DNA from: Lingula anatina
Lineage: Eukaryota; Brachiopoda; Lingulata; Lingulida; Lingulidae
Reading direction: 5' to 3'
NCBI RefSeq assembly: GCF_001039355.2
Contig: NW_019776054.1
Span: 63,456-127,455 of the forward strand
Length of the DNA: 64,000 bases
The notes under the pieces were generated by a model. It worked only from the letters and a program-made list of their open reading frames with translations, was not told where the DNA came from and made no database searches. Shown piece after piece: positions 21,356 to 34,800 of the stretch; position 1 is the first letter of the stretch, and each line of letters starts with the position of its first letter. The translations under genes were made by a program, and so were the position numbers.

Positions 21356-21662
21356 ACAGAAGTGCTAAACTGCTATTATATGGAGTAATGAACACGGTTG
21401 GTGGGCGTAATTTGACTATAATATGTTTTAAATTCTTATCAACAGTTTAATCGGATTAATCCTCCTTGATTGATTTTTGAGTGCTGAATTGCCTCACTGT
21501 TGCCATTAGAAAGCAATATTAGCACTGTTAATGGTTTTATAAGTGAAAGCACATGCGGGCCTTTTGTGCGTTTGAGAATTTCTGATTCAGATATATTAAC
21601 ATTTTATCTCAACATTTTACACATCGCTGCGACAAATGTGGATCGTGGTCTTAAAGACTGCT

Positions 21663-21707
<45 letters not shown>

Positions 21708-23241
21708 TCTTTCTGCCATTTTTCAGTCAGATGCTCTTAATATGCATGTAGAACGCATGGCACACAATTGAGCTTTCATAAACATTATTGCAATATCACC
21801 TATAGCGATATAACGTGTTGAATACCCAACATGGTAATCATATCAGCTGAAACGACGACCCTTTTGCTTTCAGTGTTGAATTTTACTCACCTTTTCACCC
21901 TGATTCTCATAAGACAGCAGGTCTCCTCTCTCTAGTCTACAGTTGGCCAGGGCAACTTCCCATGAACATTTTCGAAAGTGGTTGAACTGATAGCAGCGTG
22001 CGTTTCTATAGTTATATATCCACCCTTCTGGACATTCTATAATAATAAACCAAACAAAACAATATTGTATAAAGATATATGGGTATATAAATTTTAAAAA
22101 AGAATTCAAATATTCTGAAAAGAATGGTCTCACGCCTGCAAGCTAACTTTACTCATGGAGCAGAGTGAGACTGTAAGCTTAAAGATAAGACAGGCTATGT
22201 CGATAAAAGTTTGTTTTTTTGTCATCATAAGATTAAAATATTCATTGAAGCGAACTCCCAACAAGGACATAATGCGACGGCGTTCGGATGTTATTGATTG
22301 TTTTAATCGGCCTTAGCCTATGAAATATGTGCTAAATTGCACATAAAGTAATGAGAAATATATAATAACTATGACAATTCAACGACTTACATCGTATATT
22401 ATTCCAATTATATATCAAATACAGTAATACAGGCGCTAAGAGTACATCACAATCATATCATAACAATTATGAATAAGGGCGCAATCGTATATTGACTTAT
22501 AATGAGAATGTCGATCTAAATTCCATATTCCATTCATATATGATTTATACTGATGATAAATTAAGCGGCAGTAAAGTGATGCTTTATACATTAGATCGTG
22601 TCATCATGGCCTCCATTGCGTAGAACTGTAATTAAGTTATTCATTGAATATTCCAACAGCTGTTTAGACTAGGCCATTGAGGTGTGAGAAATCAGAGCAG
22701 CTTAAACGGAAATCTGGGCTTAAGATTTAGCCCAGTATTTTAGTCCTCTTCATTAAAAAAGTACAGTGGTCTACGGAATTAAAGTAGGTCTAAAAAGGTA
22801 GTCATGTTAACTGTTTCATAACGAGTGCAATATTTCGATTTTTTTAGACTACTATTGATCTATCATAGGTAAAAATAGACTAAATATCTGGTCTAAAAGA
22901 TTAGACCAGTTTTGGTCTGACGCTGTTTAGTGAACAGGACCCAGCTAATACGAGATCTGCCAAATACATCCAATCGTTATCTATCCATAATAAGCCCGGC
23001 ATATCTGTGCCTATCTAATATGTTACCGTAGCTGACATGAAACAGACGTGGCATTTACCTAGAATGTCAAATATATTTTTCTGGTTGGGCCAACCCCAAG
23101 GAAAGTGTCCACAGATCCGGCTGTACAAATTAATATTTTCCCTACATCTCGTAGCACCCACAACCTACCTGAGAACCCCAGCGAAAGTTCCGTGCATATT
23201 GCAAGAATGACGGCAATTCTTGCCGAAATTTCCGTCATCAT
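19714..23241 (-). CDS. Secreted C-type lectin-like protein B, four exons
   Basis: Exons in transcript order: 23169-23241, 21891-22036, 20179-20291, 19714-19894; phases 1, 0, 2; 170 aa. The first exon encodes MMTEISARIAVILAICTELS, a signal peptide, and ends at a GTAGGT donor. The lectin domain has CPEGWIYNYRNARCYQF, WSGLND, VWTDHTEYN, HWAPREPNNWGGNEDC and MNDMSCDWNIPYICK. The EPN motif is at residues 117-119, and WND is again MND. The C-terminal tail after residue 155 is extended (RRPKG onward) compared with lectin A. Identical exon count and phases, together with the shared GT-retaining junction before the EPN exon, show tandem duplication with gene A. If a GT donor in the last exon (GTCAGT at about 19757) were used, the tail would differ. 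Confidence 0.92.
20303..20349. repeat. (AAT)n microsatellite
   Basis: About 15 AAT units beginning 10 bases from the acceptor of lectin B exon 3. Confidence 0.95.
21321..21349. repeat. (GA)n microsatellite
   Basis: About 14 GA units in the second intron of lectin B. Confidence 0.95.
21664..21707. repeat. (ATT)n microsatellite
   Basis: About 14 ATT units in the second intron of lectin B. Confidence 0.95.
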
Positions 23242-23249
23242 CTCTGCCG

Positions 23250-23657
23250 CTTTTCTGACCTATTGTGTTCTGTTGATATTTGCAAAAGCAAAAAACATTA
23301 TAATAGTTAATAGTTGTGGTTTAAACAGTCGAATGGCAGCCTCGTTAACCTCTGTTTATGACTGTCCCTTATCCACCCGTGTCACTGATGCAGTCTTGAT
23401 GTTTTTTAATATGAGTGTATCAGTCATTTAATTTCTCAAAATACTGGTGCAGTTATAAAGGGCTTAAGGGGAATAAAAGTTTTGCGCATTAGTTATTCCC
23501 TGGGATATATAAGGTGTTGAAGCAATTTTGATAAATCATTGTTAATTATTATAATCCAATCATTAATAAAGCGGGGGGAGTGTTGTTCATGGATATTTTT
23601 GTCCCATTTAATGATCGGAGATGTGTGTGCGTTCACCTAGTCTGTTTTCTCTCTCCC

Positions 23658-23693
<36 letters not shown>

Positions 23694-25150
23694 GCGTTCT
23701 GCCATTTAAGCATGCTTCTAGAAACTGATCGACTGTTATTGTATTTCAGGCCAAGGAATTCGGTGTCATTCTGTTTTACTTTAAACCTAAACTGCTTAAA
23801 ACTGCCAGAAACAATATGGGAATAATCCCTATTACCGAAGGGCTCATATCCTTTTCAAACGCAATTTAGTTTTAGCGATTCAGTTATTATAAAAACGATG
23901 TTTCAGTTATTGTAATATGAAGGTATATCACACTCTATATAATGAGAACAATTAAGAGGAAACATAAATGCTGGTACAAGAGCAGTATCATTTCGTGCAC
24001 ACCGCCTGTGTAACATGTTATTAAAGTAATTCACAGACCTACCGGTATATTTTCAATATTGTCTCGATGGGGAAAATTGGATATGTTTCAAATATTTAAC
24101 TAAATGGAATTTATACGTAAATCGAAACAAAGGTGAAAGAAACATTCATGTTCACTCGACCTCAGCAATGTGCCCTAAATAATTAAGCTCGACAGTTTTA
24201 AAATTTCGAGAACACAAAATGCACAAATTATGCTAATATAAATATGATGCATCTGAGAAGAGATTCGTCTTCCTAATAAGAAGAAAGAAGAAAAACGGAG
24301 GGAAAATAGTAGTTACATAAAAAGACATAATTGAATGATAGAGAAAGGGAAGAGAGAAAGAAAGAAAGAAGGAAGACAATGTTCAGTCCCATGTTAGACT
24401 AACTGAAACACTTATTTGTATAGACATTTTATTCCCGTTCTCTGTTAAGTTCAAAGCAGTGCTGTAAGTTCAAATACCGCCAACTCGCTATTTGGCCATT
24501 TATTCAATACAGTAGTTTTTCTCGTGTCAGGACCAAATTCGGATATGCTATTACTGCCAGACATGCTGTATGCGATGATACCACGAAACGAAAAACAACA
24601 TTATCGTTATTATCAACGTTTGATATCTATAGCAGAATGAAAACAGTTTGTTGATAGAAATGATAAGCAAAGTATCATAGGTATACACGAGTACATGTAC
24701 ATATATTAATAAACATTTTTGTAGATACTGTAGCTATTGCAAGAGATGCGGCAGACACATTTTATAAACATTTATTAATAAAAGAAAAGTTGTATGGTAA
24801 AAGGCAGTTTATACTACGCAGTAATTTTTTGTCCTTCAGATATGTATAAATTACATTTTCATGTGCGAGAAAGAAATACATCATTCCTGTAATACAACAT
24901 TACATTCTCTATGAAGACTGTTGTTGTGGATACACCATCTACAGTAAAACGAGTTTATTTTCTAAACGGCAGAAAAAACAATATTCCATTGGATTAGTCA
25001 TCCTAATCTTATATTTTCCCACTGGACACATCTCCAAATAAGCAAATGGCAAAATTTGGAAACGAGACATTTCTACAGTTTTCCAAAAAATGGTCATTGT
25101 CACATCAATTTTTTCATCTTGTTTTTGTCCATCATTGTGAGCAAATGTTT
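23250..25150. other. Intergenic, no gene seen
   Basis: Contains a (CA)n tract at 23661-23693 and otherwise unstructured AT-rich DNA between lectin B and the cysteine-rich gene. Confidence 0.5.
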
Positions 25151-25156
25151 TTTATT
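25151..25156 (-). terminator. Polyadenylation signal AATAAA
   Basis: Plus-strand TTTATT, 46 bases past the stop of the cysteine-rich gene at 25202-28301. Confidence 0.6.
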
Positions 25157-25201
25157 GACTTCGTGTATGAAATAAATTACAAAAAGTTTTTTCTGGACAT
25201 C

Positions 25202-25475
25202 CTATTCTTCCTCATTGACTACACACAATATAGGCGGAGAGTATCGGCGGCATCGGCTGGGGATGTACCATGGCTCGGGAAGACGGACTTGGGGCGGATA
25301 ACAGCGGGTGCCGGGAGGACAGTTCGACTTCACCTGGCGAGATAACGATGAAATGTTGAGAAAATGATTTAAAAAGTCACGGTAGGATTAGGTCAGTCAA
25401 GGTCAGAATGTTAAAAGCATGGTAAAAGCAATAATGTGTTTGTGTGTTTGTGTACATGCGAGCGCGTGTGTCTGG

Positions 25476-25531
<56 letters not shown>

Positions 25532-28087
25532 GCTTTCGCTCACAGTGCAGCATTGTATTGGGTGTGGCATACCTACACTTGAAGCAGTGTGTTAGTTGAG
25601 ATAATTCAGATGTCACATTGGACACGACATAGCAGTGTTAATGACCAACACGCTCTTTAGAAACGACTGTTTTATCAATTCTAATCTGGAATGTAACGTT
25701 ATCTCACACATGTCACGCAGTGTTAATTTCTGAATAACTTCCCATATAATTTGATCATAATTACTTGACGCTACATGATCTTAAGTGAGACACACACCTC
25801 AGCACAAGAGACATACGGCTGCTCTGGGATGGGCGGGCAAGGCTCGTACCCCGGGGAGCCGCTCCTGAACGCAGACTGAACGTGCCAGTTGCGACCAAAC
25901 GGCCGATACACGTTGATCCCAGCCGTGAACTCCTGAAAAAAAAGGATGCACGCTAAAATTGTACATGTAGAAGCATCTATGTAGTGGTAAAATACGGCTT
26001 TCATTGTTTCTAGCCCTAATTTTCGGAGCTGACGTCAGTCATGTGATTAGGACAAGACGTTAATTATCGGATTTAAACAAACCCTAATATCATAAATGAA
26101 AATTATCAAACACAAGCCGAAATATTTTTCGTACTGTTAGCTTTCGGCCAACCTGGGCGAAGGCCTTCATCAAACTGATGTGAGTAGATGTTGATATTCA
26201 CTGACCGCTAGGTGGTCAGGTAGATCGACCCCGTCCCTAATCTAATATCGTACATGTACAATTTAAAAAAATATGAGTTGCAATGAATATATATCATTAG
26301 TTCACCAAAAATAATTCCATTCACACTTGTTGCCTGTTCGATTAGTTGGGTTAAATAGGGTCGCGCCAGGCTGGGTGGCCCTATTCCACATGTGAACGCG
26401 CCATGTATCGCCAAGGGCAAGTATCTTCCATGCATCGCATTACGAATTCTCTGTTGGATAAGATTGAATAAGATATTGGGTACGAAGGCGTAGGGGAAAT
26501 CAAATCATTTGTATGATCACACTGCACATTCGAGTGAAAAATCCTCCAATAATTGAGTCAGTAAAGAAAATTAATGGTGTCAGGTCGAATACAAGTCTGA
26601 CGCTAACAGCAATTCTTTTTCTTGTAAAAACACCATCGGGTGTAATAAATTATGGGTATTGAGACGAATGTGTTTAAACCTAGTTAGTTTATGTATTTAA
26701 CGAACAATCGTCACAATCTAGATAGAGTCAGTCGAAAAAGGTCATTTCAATAGACGCGGAAAGCTTTGCGACACACATGTACCTCGGAAACGAATTTTAA
26801 TTTAAATAAAGGGAAATGCAACTAAAAATATAACAAAACCGAGGAAGGCAATGACATTACAAGCTGCAACAAGCCCCTTAATCCAATCACATATTGTGTC
26901 CCTTTTCAAAGTTATTACATTTTCTGGGTTGATAATACAAATCCCGTGAACGCATTCTGTCGAACAATGGTGCAATTCGCCTACAATACGAGATTATCAT
27001 TTGCGTAATGAGCGGATGTTTTTGCTCTACATGATATTCCGAACAACTCAATGTTTTCTTTTAATTTGGTCACGTTACTGGAAATAAGGTAAAGTAAAGA
27101 ATTTATTCCCCTGTTATTCCCCTGTGCGATCGTTGATACAATTGTCCAATTATCACAGAAGTGTGGTATTGGTGTGCAAGTTGTCTGTCTTGTTTTAGTG
27201 GCAATAGACAAGGCGATCTGGTGACGTAACATGTTGCACTTATTGTATTGTATTGTTGGCAATAACGATTCGAGAATGCTTTTGGCCTTTGGGATTTGCT
27301 AATTTTACACACACGTGTAATTCGCAAGTCGTAATACTGAATTCCATACGTTTCAGGGATTTGTCTCTTACCATTAACCTGGATACCATAAATGTGCCAA
27401 TTTTAAGTATTTCTGGTGTACTGTTGACATCTCTGTTATAAAAACCTTATAATGTTATAATGTTATTAGTTTCTAATAAGTCATTACGTTTCTAGTATTG
27501 TGAATACTTGGCTCAATAAAATTTTGATGAATATGTTTTCATAAACGTTTTCATAATGATTAGTTTTACTTTCGGTATTGGTTGACGACATTCTGCGTAG
27601 TAAGCTTTCTTTTTGCTAATTGATTAGGCCATTGCTCTTGTTCTGTTTAAGTAACGAATTAGTGAAATAATACGCATTAATCAAATTTGCAATGGAGTAT
27701 TACCAACATGTAATCCTGTTCACCATCCCAAAACACGTCATTTTTTTTTGCCTTCACAAATGAATGGGTACATGATATACAATTGATTGCTAACATTTAT
27801 ATCTATTAACGGTGAACATAAACACGAAGAACTAAAAAAATAGGATTAAAGAATCATAATTTTGCGAAAAAAGATATTTGAATGATTTACTACATACATG
27901 TAAATGCCTAACGCGCATTGTACACCTTGTTTAAAAATTTAATTTAAAGAAAATCTCATATTGTGTGCGTCACACCAGAAAAAGCAGCAATGCTACAGAT
28001 AGAGTATCTTTTTTCATACTAATCTTTTTTATATTTGTACTACAGCTGGCAATTTCGATTACTTACCCTTCAAAGCTCAATATACTA

Positions 28088-28139
<52 letters not shown>

Positions 28140-28301
28140 GTTGTTGTTGTTGTTGTTGTTGTTGTTATTGTTGTTATTGTTGTTTGTTGTTGTCGTTTAG
28201 CGCTTTTCAATAGATCTAGATCTAGATTCTCTTACCTGAAGTAGAAGCACAACTGATGCCAACAGCAATAAAGACATCACATAACGACTTGGAGAAGGCA
28301 T
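25202..28301 (-). CDS. Small secreted cysteine-rich protein, three exons, unrecognised family
   Basis: Exons in transcript order: 28236-28301 (22 aa), 25798-25932 (45 aa), 25202-25333 (43 aa plus stop). All junctions are phase 0 with GT-AG ends; total 110 aa. Residues 1-22 (MPSPSRYVMSLLLLASVVLL) are a signal peptide encoded exactly by exon 1. The mature part of about 88 aa has six cysteines (PCPP, VSCAE, SNCPPGTRCYPP, SRCRRY, ILCVV), so three disulfides are likely. It is rich in Pro, Arg and Tyr (GINVYRPFGRNWHVQSAF) and ends with acidic EEE. An AATAAA follows the stop by 46 bases. I do not recognise the family. A small disulfide-rich secreted effector or matrix peptide fits; function is not inferred. 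The intron between exons 2 and 3 carries a TG/GA microsatellite. Confidence 0.78.
25476..25532. repeat. (TG)n(AG)n compound microsatellite
   Basis: TG then AG dinucleotides in the second intron of the cysteine-rich gene, the same composition as at 19651-19711. Confidence 0.95.
26118..26180 (-). mobile_element. Possible Penelope-like element relic with hammerhead-like core
   Basis: On the minus strand, TTGATGAAGGCC then GGCCGAAAGC resembles the conserved core of hammerhead ribozymes often carried by Penelope-like retroelements (CUGAUGA, stem II, GAAA). The essential first C is T here, so it would be inactive. It lies in the long first intron of the cysteine-rich gene. No coding part is seen nearby. 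Confidence 0.3.
26200..28080. other. First intron of the cysteine-rich gene, nothing further seen
   Basis: Unstructured AT-rich DNA. Small open frames here lack splice context, codon bias or recognisable motifs. Confidence 0.45.
28088..28190. repeat. (TTA)n(TTG)n compound microsatellite
   Basis: About 17 TTA units followed by about 15 TTG units, 46 bases downstream of the signal-peptide exon donor of the cysteine-rich gene. Open frames of poly-Ile/Val or poly-Tyr/Cys here are artefacts. Confidence 0.96.
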
Positions 28302-28319
28302 TTCAATCCTCTTCTCTTC

Positions 28320-30905
28320 TCTCACACAGCAAAACGTTCCTTCTGTTCCGAACAGCAACTCCCAAAGAAATGTCGCTAATGTTCAGCTATGCAATCTGCA
28401 ATCACTCACTGCTGCAACGAGGAGGCTACTAAAGATAGGAATAACTCGGACGAATAACCCAATCAGACACCGGTCTTTATTGGAATTACCGTCTACGCAT
28501 GTCATTGCAGCGGTACAGTGTTATCTTGCCAAGACATCATCTTGTTTTCCCCAGGCGGGTGAAATATTCTGAGAAATCTTACACGGTGCCAAGTGTCAGT
28601 TACATAAAACTGTCGTTACCAATTTTTTGATGCGTTGTTTTAGATTGCATGTGTGGAAGACAGATTTGGTAAATATTGCGTTCACACAGATCAAGCATTT
28701 AGAGCGAACGTTACTGTGTCAGACCAGCTCTCCCTACTTTTTGTGCAGGAATCGTTGGGGCTTGGTCAAAATGACTCACCATTGCTAAAACAAAATTTGC
28801 CTAATTTCAAACAGGTACAGTTAAAGGCGACTTCTGCTGAGGCAATGCATTAAACCCTTCAGTGGTGTTAAATACAGATCCTGTCAATGGAACGCTAAGA
28901 ACGAGTTAATAAACTAAAAGCACACTAGCTTTTGTTCAAGAATCATTTTGAATGCTGAACTAAGAGCGTGGAATTAGACAGACTTGGTTAAATTACAAAA
29001 CACCTCCGCTCTGTGATTGAGGATAAAAACCGAGTAAAGCTATTGGACTTATGCAACAGAGAGCTGTGGTGATAATCGATCCAGGATTAGGCCCTTTAAT
29101 GAGATTTCTGAAAGTCACAATTAAGTACTGTATTTCCTGATCTTGCCTCGAAGCATTACGGAATAACTATCCAGGTTTTATTCACTGTGGCGAGTATACT
29201 TTCAACAACACTTAAAAATTATATCCTTTTTGAAGTCCACCCTTTAGTTTTTCCCATATTTTTTCTACAGAACCCTCTTTTCAGTGTGTGGCAATCTTCA
29301 GAAACATGGACTTTACACGAAAACTGTGAATACAATTATTGCACACGACAGACGACGCCTTTGATTCCTTATAATAATGATGAGAGAACCTTAAAGAAAC
29401 AAGTCAGTTTTCTTTTATTGAGGGCTCATAAAACTGTCACTAATTAATAAATGTTACTTTTCTCTCTACTTGGGATGACAAACATACACCGTGAACACAT
29501 CCGAAAAAAACCATGCTTTCAAATGGAGAACACCTTTGGGGAAGATCAACTTAGGTTTTCCGTGAATTTTCCATAACCGGACACAATACGTGGGACAAAA
29601 ACCAATTTGCTTGCAATTAGTGGAAGTTTAGCTATGTGACAAGCATAACACACTGCATTAATAAGATTTGCCTCCACACATGACCTCATATGACGTAGGC
29701 CTAGTTAATATTAGCTACCGTGGATTGGGACTCTTACATGTACAAATCGAGATAAAACGCATGATCAAAGCACATTGACTTTGATTGATGAAAAAAGAGA
29801 TCAATTTTAGATTATAACAGTTGTGTATGATGTGGATGTATGTACTAGTATGTATAGAAAATTTCCTTGCGTTTTTCTCTGCATTAGTTTTATAATATGC
29901 GGGTGTGTTCCTGTGAATGCGAGTGCGTGTGTGTGGTTGTGTACTATTTTTGCTTCCCTTGAAGAGAGGGGAAGGGGGGGGTCTTACGTGCCTTCCTGCC
30001 CACATAACATGTATATCACACGTGCTATCTGGCTGCATTGCATAAAGCAATCGTTATAATTGGACAGTACGCGCTTATAACAATCTTCTCATGATAACGG
30101 CTTATTTCTTTATTACAAATAAAACCACTTACATGTATCTTACTGATTTATTCTGGAGTAATGTTCTTTTTAAAACTAGAAACGTTGTTTTTTTTCCACA
30201 GGCGGTGGTTTTGTTTAAATTCATTGCACAACCCATGATTTGCGGCTGGGTCTCGATCAGAATTCGACAAGCTGATCTCAGAGGGCACGTGTTGGAATTT
30301 GAAATAGAAGATGCAGCCCGAACAAGGTCCAATGCTCGAACGTATCCAGAACAGCTGACTATCAGATCCGCAAATCAAATATGACCTCTCACCAAAAAGA
30401 TAGCCGCTTAATTCCCGATTAGACACTGAATAGATTCCCCTCGCAACAAACATTCAAGTGGATCGGCCATATTTGATCCGTGAATCTATTAGTCCGTTGT
30501 TCTGAATGCGCGCTAAGAGAGTTGTGAACTAGTACACAGACAGAAACATTAACTGCATCAACCGCCAGTGTATTTCAACACCATCAGGATCGCCGTTAAT
30601 TCGATCGATTACCGGTATTCAACCATCAAATTCCTCTGAGTATTACACATGAGAAGTGACTTCTGATTAATGATGTAATTATATCTGCCCTTCCCAGGCT
30701 AGATCAGGGAGTGAGATATACTGGTAACAGACACAATGCATATTCAGAAGTGTTGGGAGTAATCACAACACATTTCTCTGGGAAACTGATCCGATCAATT
30801 ATCGATTGGAATAACGTAGGGACAGAGACGTCAATGCTCCTTATATGAACGGATGAAGCGATTGGAATAATTAAGCCTCTTTCAACGACTCTCTTATCCT
30901 GAACA
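28320..30905. other. Upstream flank of the cysteine-rich gene; no supported gene
   Basis: The promoter of the minus-strand gene should lie at about 28320-28520 (ATTGG at about 28459 on the plus strand's complement), but no TATA box is evident. A plus-strand frame at 30202-30384 follows a good pyrimidine-CAG acceptor, but I could not connect it to another exon. Confidence 0.4.
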
Positions 30906-30908
30906 AAA

Positions 30909-31053
30909 NNNNNNNNNNNNNNNNNNNNNNNNNNNNNNNNNNNNNNNNNNNNNNNNNNNNNNNNNNNNNNNNNNNNNNNNNNNNNNNNNNNNNNNNNNNN
31001 NNNNNNNNNNNNNNNNNNNNNNNNNNNNNNNNNNNNNNNNNNNNNNNNNNNNN
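30909..31053. other. Assembly gap (145 N), followed by poly-A
   Basis: A run of N, directly followed by CAT and about 27 A at 31058-31084. Frames crossing it are meaningless. Confidence 1.
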
Positions 31054-31086
<33 letters not shown>

Positions 31087-31089
31087 AAG

Positions 31090-31840
31090 TTGTCCAACAT
31101 AAAAATGATTTGGCAGAGAAAATCTCGAATAGGATACCTTTAACTCACAGGGTTGGACATGTTTGTGTTATCTATAATTTCAAATTTTAGTATTTCATAA
31201 GTCAAGACTTACTCGTTACTAAGTCGCTGGAAGTGGACCGAAGGTTTAATTGAATAAATTTGAACAAAAGGAAAAGAAAAGAAAGCAAAGCAATGAGTTT
31301 CATAGCACCATATCAAACATGAATCAAGCGTAAACATTTTCACCCAATCTTAAATGCTCTTATAATGCTTAACACGCGTTCGTAACATCCTTGAAATGCA
31401 CATCGGTTGTTCTTAATGTGATGAAAATAGACACAGGCAGTCGATTACATTGTTTATTTCTTCTTTGTTTAGACCAATGTATGCTTATACGTAAATTGCA
31501 TTATGTTTTGCTAGTAACGCACAATCAGCTAAATGCGTTACAACAAGAATAGGTTGTTCATAACTTGATCTCAAGCGTGTGCACGTTTCATCAAATATTG
31601 ATAAGGCAACAAATATTGTGGTGAAAAAGGTTCGTCTCTGGTGGGATGATGACGTTTCCATTGATCCTGCGCATCATAATTTTCGGACCTCACGTTGCAA
31701 GTAGGTCATGTGATCAAGTTTCCTTTTGAAAGATTCGAAAAGTCATGCCCAAAAAAGGCTTACAATATTTAATTTTTTATCAACAAATATTATTTTATGT
31801 GCACGAAAAAAAGAAAGAGGTAATTGGATGAGTGAATGCC

Positions 31841-31875
<35 letters not shown>

Positions 31876-34800
31876 AAAATTGTATATTTGTAGTATGAAA
31901 AGGCATCGAGTAAAGATTTTAATTGCCACAAACCATTATTACTCAATAAGATTTCGCTGTGTGGTACTTCATGGCATTGTCTTCAGCGAAGACATTTTAA
32001 TCATTAGCTTTCCTAATATTCCTGTGATACTCTATGATGGTGGAGTTCTTTGTAAAAATGTCATGTCTCTTTCCTTTTTTGAGAAATGAACATGTAAAGT
32101 GTGATACGTTTTCTTATTCATATACTCGTTTGTATTTTTGTGCGTGTGCGTGCTATCAGTACATCAACAGTATCTATCAAACTAAGATAGATATTTAGAA
32201 TAAACTTAAACGGGTATATTCAGTGCCGAAGAATGGAGATTTATAACACAACAGCCAACAGCGGCGTGACATCTAACACATTTCAAACTGAGCATCTAAT
32301 GCATCTGCAAGTAAAAATTGTTAGAAAGTGACTTTACTCAATATGACGGATGCTGATCTGAACGTTTTTAAGGCAAAATCTAAAATGTACTGTCAGGATT
32401 GGTGAAAAATCCCTTTCCACTGCATTGCATACCTTCTTTTGGATAATAGATGAATCTTCAGTGTTCACTGACTAAATTCCTGCGCCTTTGCATAAATTTC
32501 ATTCTATCGTTATGGTCAAATTAGCGATTTTTGGTTAAAAATGCAAAATCGGTTCCTCAAATATCTCCTTTACCTGACCACCCATTAACACCATTTTAAC
32601 GCCAATTTTATGGCATCACAGAGTGCTTCAACATCCCGCCATCGATTTTTCTAAAAAGCTTTAATTCAGATTTTATCGTTAATATGGCAAAATAGAGACT
32701 TTGTTCGATGATGCATTCTAATAACGGACTCATAATTCCATGAAAAAATTCAAACCAAGATAACAGCGCGGGATTGAAGCACATACACTTGTCGTCATCT
32801 ATGCTAGTTTTTGTGATAAAATTTTGTTTTGGAGTTATGCCCCATAACGATTGCTATCTCCCCTCAAATTAGAAAGGTGTTAAATTGAAAAAAATTTTTT
32901 CAGGTGCCTTTGTTTATGCTTAGCATCGTGAAATATAAACACCGATATTTTATATTTTTGGAGGGATTTTTATTATTTTTTTAACCGACACAAAAAGTAG
33001 ATGAATTATTGTTCAATTAGATGCAAGAAAATTCTCATTTATGGTATCTGGATGATCATAAATTTAAACCCCTAAAGAACCTTTAAGGCAGCATTGACCG
33101 GAACTACTTAATCCCATTCTTTATTGGGTGTACATGTATATTTAAATGAATTTCAATTAAAAAAATAAATTTTGCTTAATTCCCTTTACAGTTCATCCTC
33201 ATCCTCATCCTCATTGTTGGATAGAACCAAACACGTGCTTCTACAATTACAGCAAGCCCATCATCGTTCTCCCATTGTTATTAACCTCCATGACAACAAA
33301 TTAGACATTTCCCTGGTGACGATATTGCAAGTGACAGAGATAGAATAGCAAGAGTTCCTTTAAAATTGTGTCTACTCATAGGTTATTGTAGTTGTCTCTC
33401 CCCTTGTTATGTTCTAATCGATAAAAAACTGTATATCTAGGCAAAAAGTGGTGAAATATTGATATTCTACAGAAGTTACATGGGACAAAAGCGCAGCTTT
33501 TATGGGTAGTTTTATTGATTCAAGAATAGAACGATGCTCTCTTTTGTCGAAAAAAGAAAAGGATTGCGGCAATGACAATCAACAGGAGAATAAGATATCA
33601 CCTCTGCTTAACCACTTGACTACCTGTTATGAAAAGAGTGGAATGGCTGCCAGCTTAAGACATTTATTTTGAAGAGCGACAGGTGATGCTGTGATATAAA
33701 ACATAAATTTACATAAATAATTAAGTAATAAGTATTAACAGCCAAAGAAGCAAAAAAGATGGCTTTGCACAAACACTTTTAAATACTGCATAACAAACGT
33801 GAACTTATAAGATCTTTTGAGATATTATGAGAAATTAGCTTACATCTATACATCCTTTTATAATTATTATTCAAATTCCGCTCTATTCGCACTAAAAGTA
33901 AAATGAGATAAGATCTTGTACCGTAAGTACTGTGTCAGGTGAAATATGGTGATGATTTCTGTAATAGCAAATACATCGGGATATGGTGTGCTAGTCACAG
34001 TTTTACACTTACACTATAAGGAACATCAAATGCACACGTGTAAGAACCATAAAGCAATGTTACACGTGTATCTCCGTATAGATTAAAACATAATCCACGT
34101 CCGTTGAATAAACATTTCTAAAATATCTTACAAAAGTTACAATATGGATAATTAATAAAATATTTACATTTACCGAAGGTGACCGTTTACTGTCACTTCC
34201 TGAACATCAACGACTACATTTTTGTAAGTTTGTTGCCATGATATTCTGACACCCAAATTTTGTTCACATTTTTGTTCAGTTTTTGGGGTTTGACAGATAT
34301 CAAACACACACGCGCGCGCGCGCGCGCGCGCGCGCCTAAACTCTTTGAATTCTTTTCATATACTGTTTGGCTTGTACTTGGGAAGAGAGGCAATTATAAG
34401 GTAACACCTCATTTGCATTTAGGTTTATGAACTAGATAAAAATTAGGATTGCCCATTATTAACAGTAAATGAATATGTATCTCTTACCCTTCTCTAACAT
34501 GTTCCTATGTTCCAAACTCCCATTCACAGTGAAACACATCTTGTATAATATGACAACCTTTATCGTAAAGATTTTTTAACAATAACCATGTTTTTAAAAT
34601 TCTATTTGAAAGAAAGAGTTATACCAGATTGGCGTTGTCCAGATTCCTCCACTTCTATCATTAGAGTAATGAGGGACCTTAGTCCAAAATTGATTAGTTG
34701 TATTTTGAAATAGTTGTTTTGAGAAGTCCGCTTCAAACTGAATCAATTTTGAGGGTCCGTGCCCTTGGCATAAGAGAAAAGTTGATTAACTATCTTGTCA

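Noticed and set aside
28088-28190. CRISPR-like or tandem regulatory array
   Set aside because: These are simple trinucleotide microsatellites; the organism is an animal.
28035-28244. Frames coding poly-Ile/Val and poly-Tyr/Cys
   Set aside because: They are translations of the TTA/TTG microsatellite.
30202-30384. Exon-like frame after a pyrimidine-rich CAG acceptor
   Set aside because: No partner exon, no recognisable motif, and the codon composition is unremarkable.
30871-31100. Frames of unknown residues
   Set aside because: They cross the run of N.
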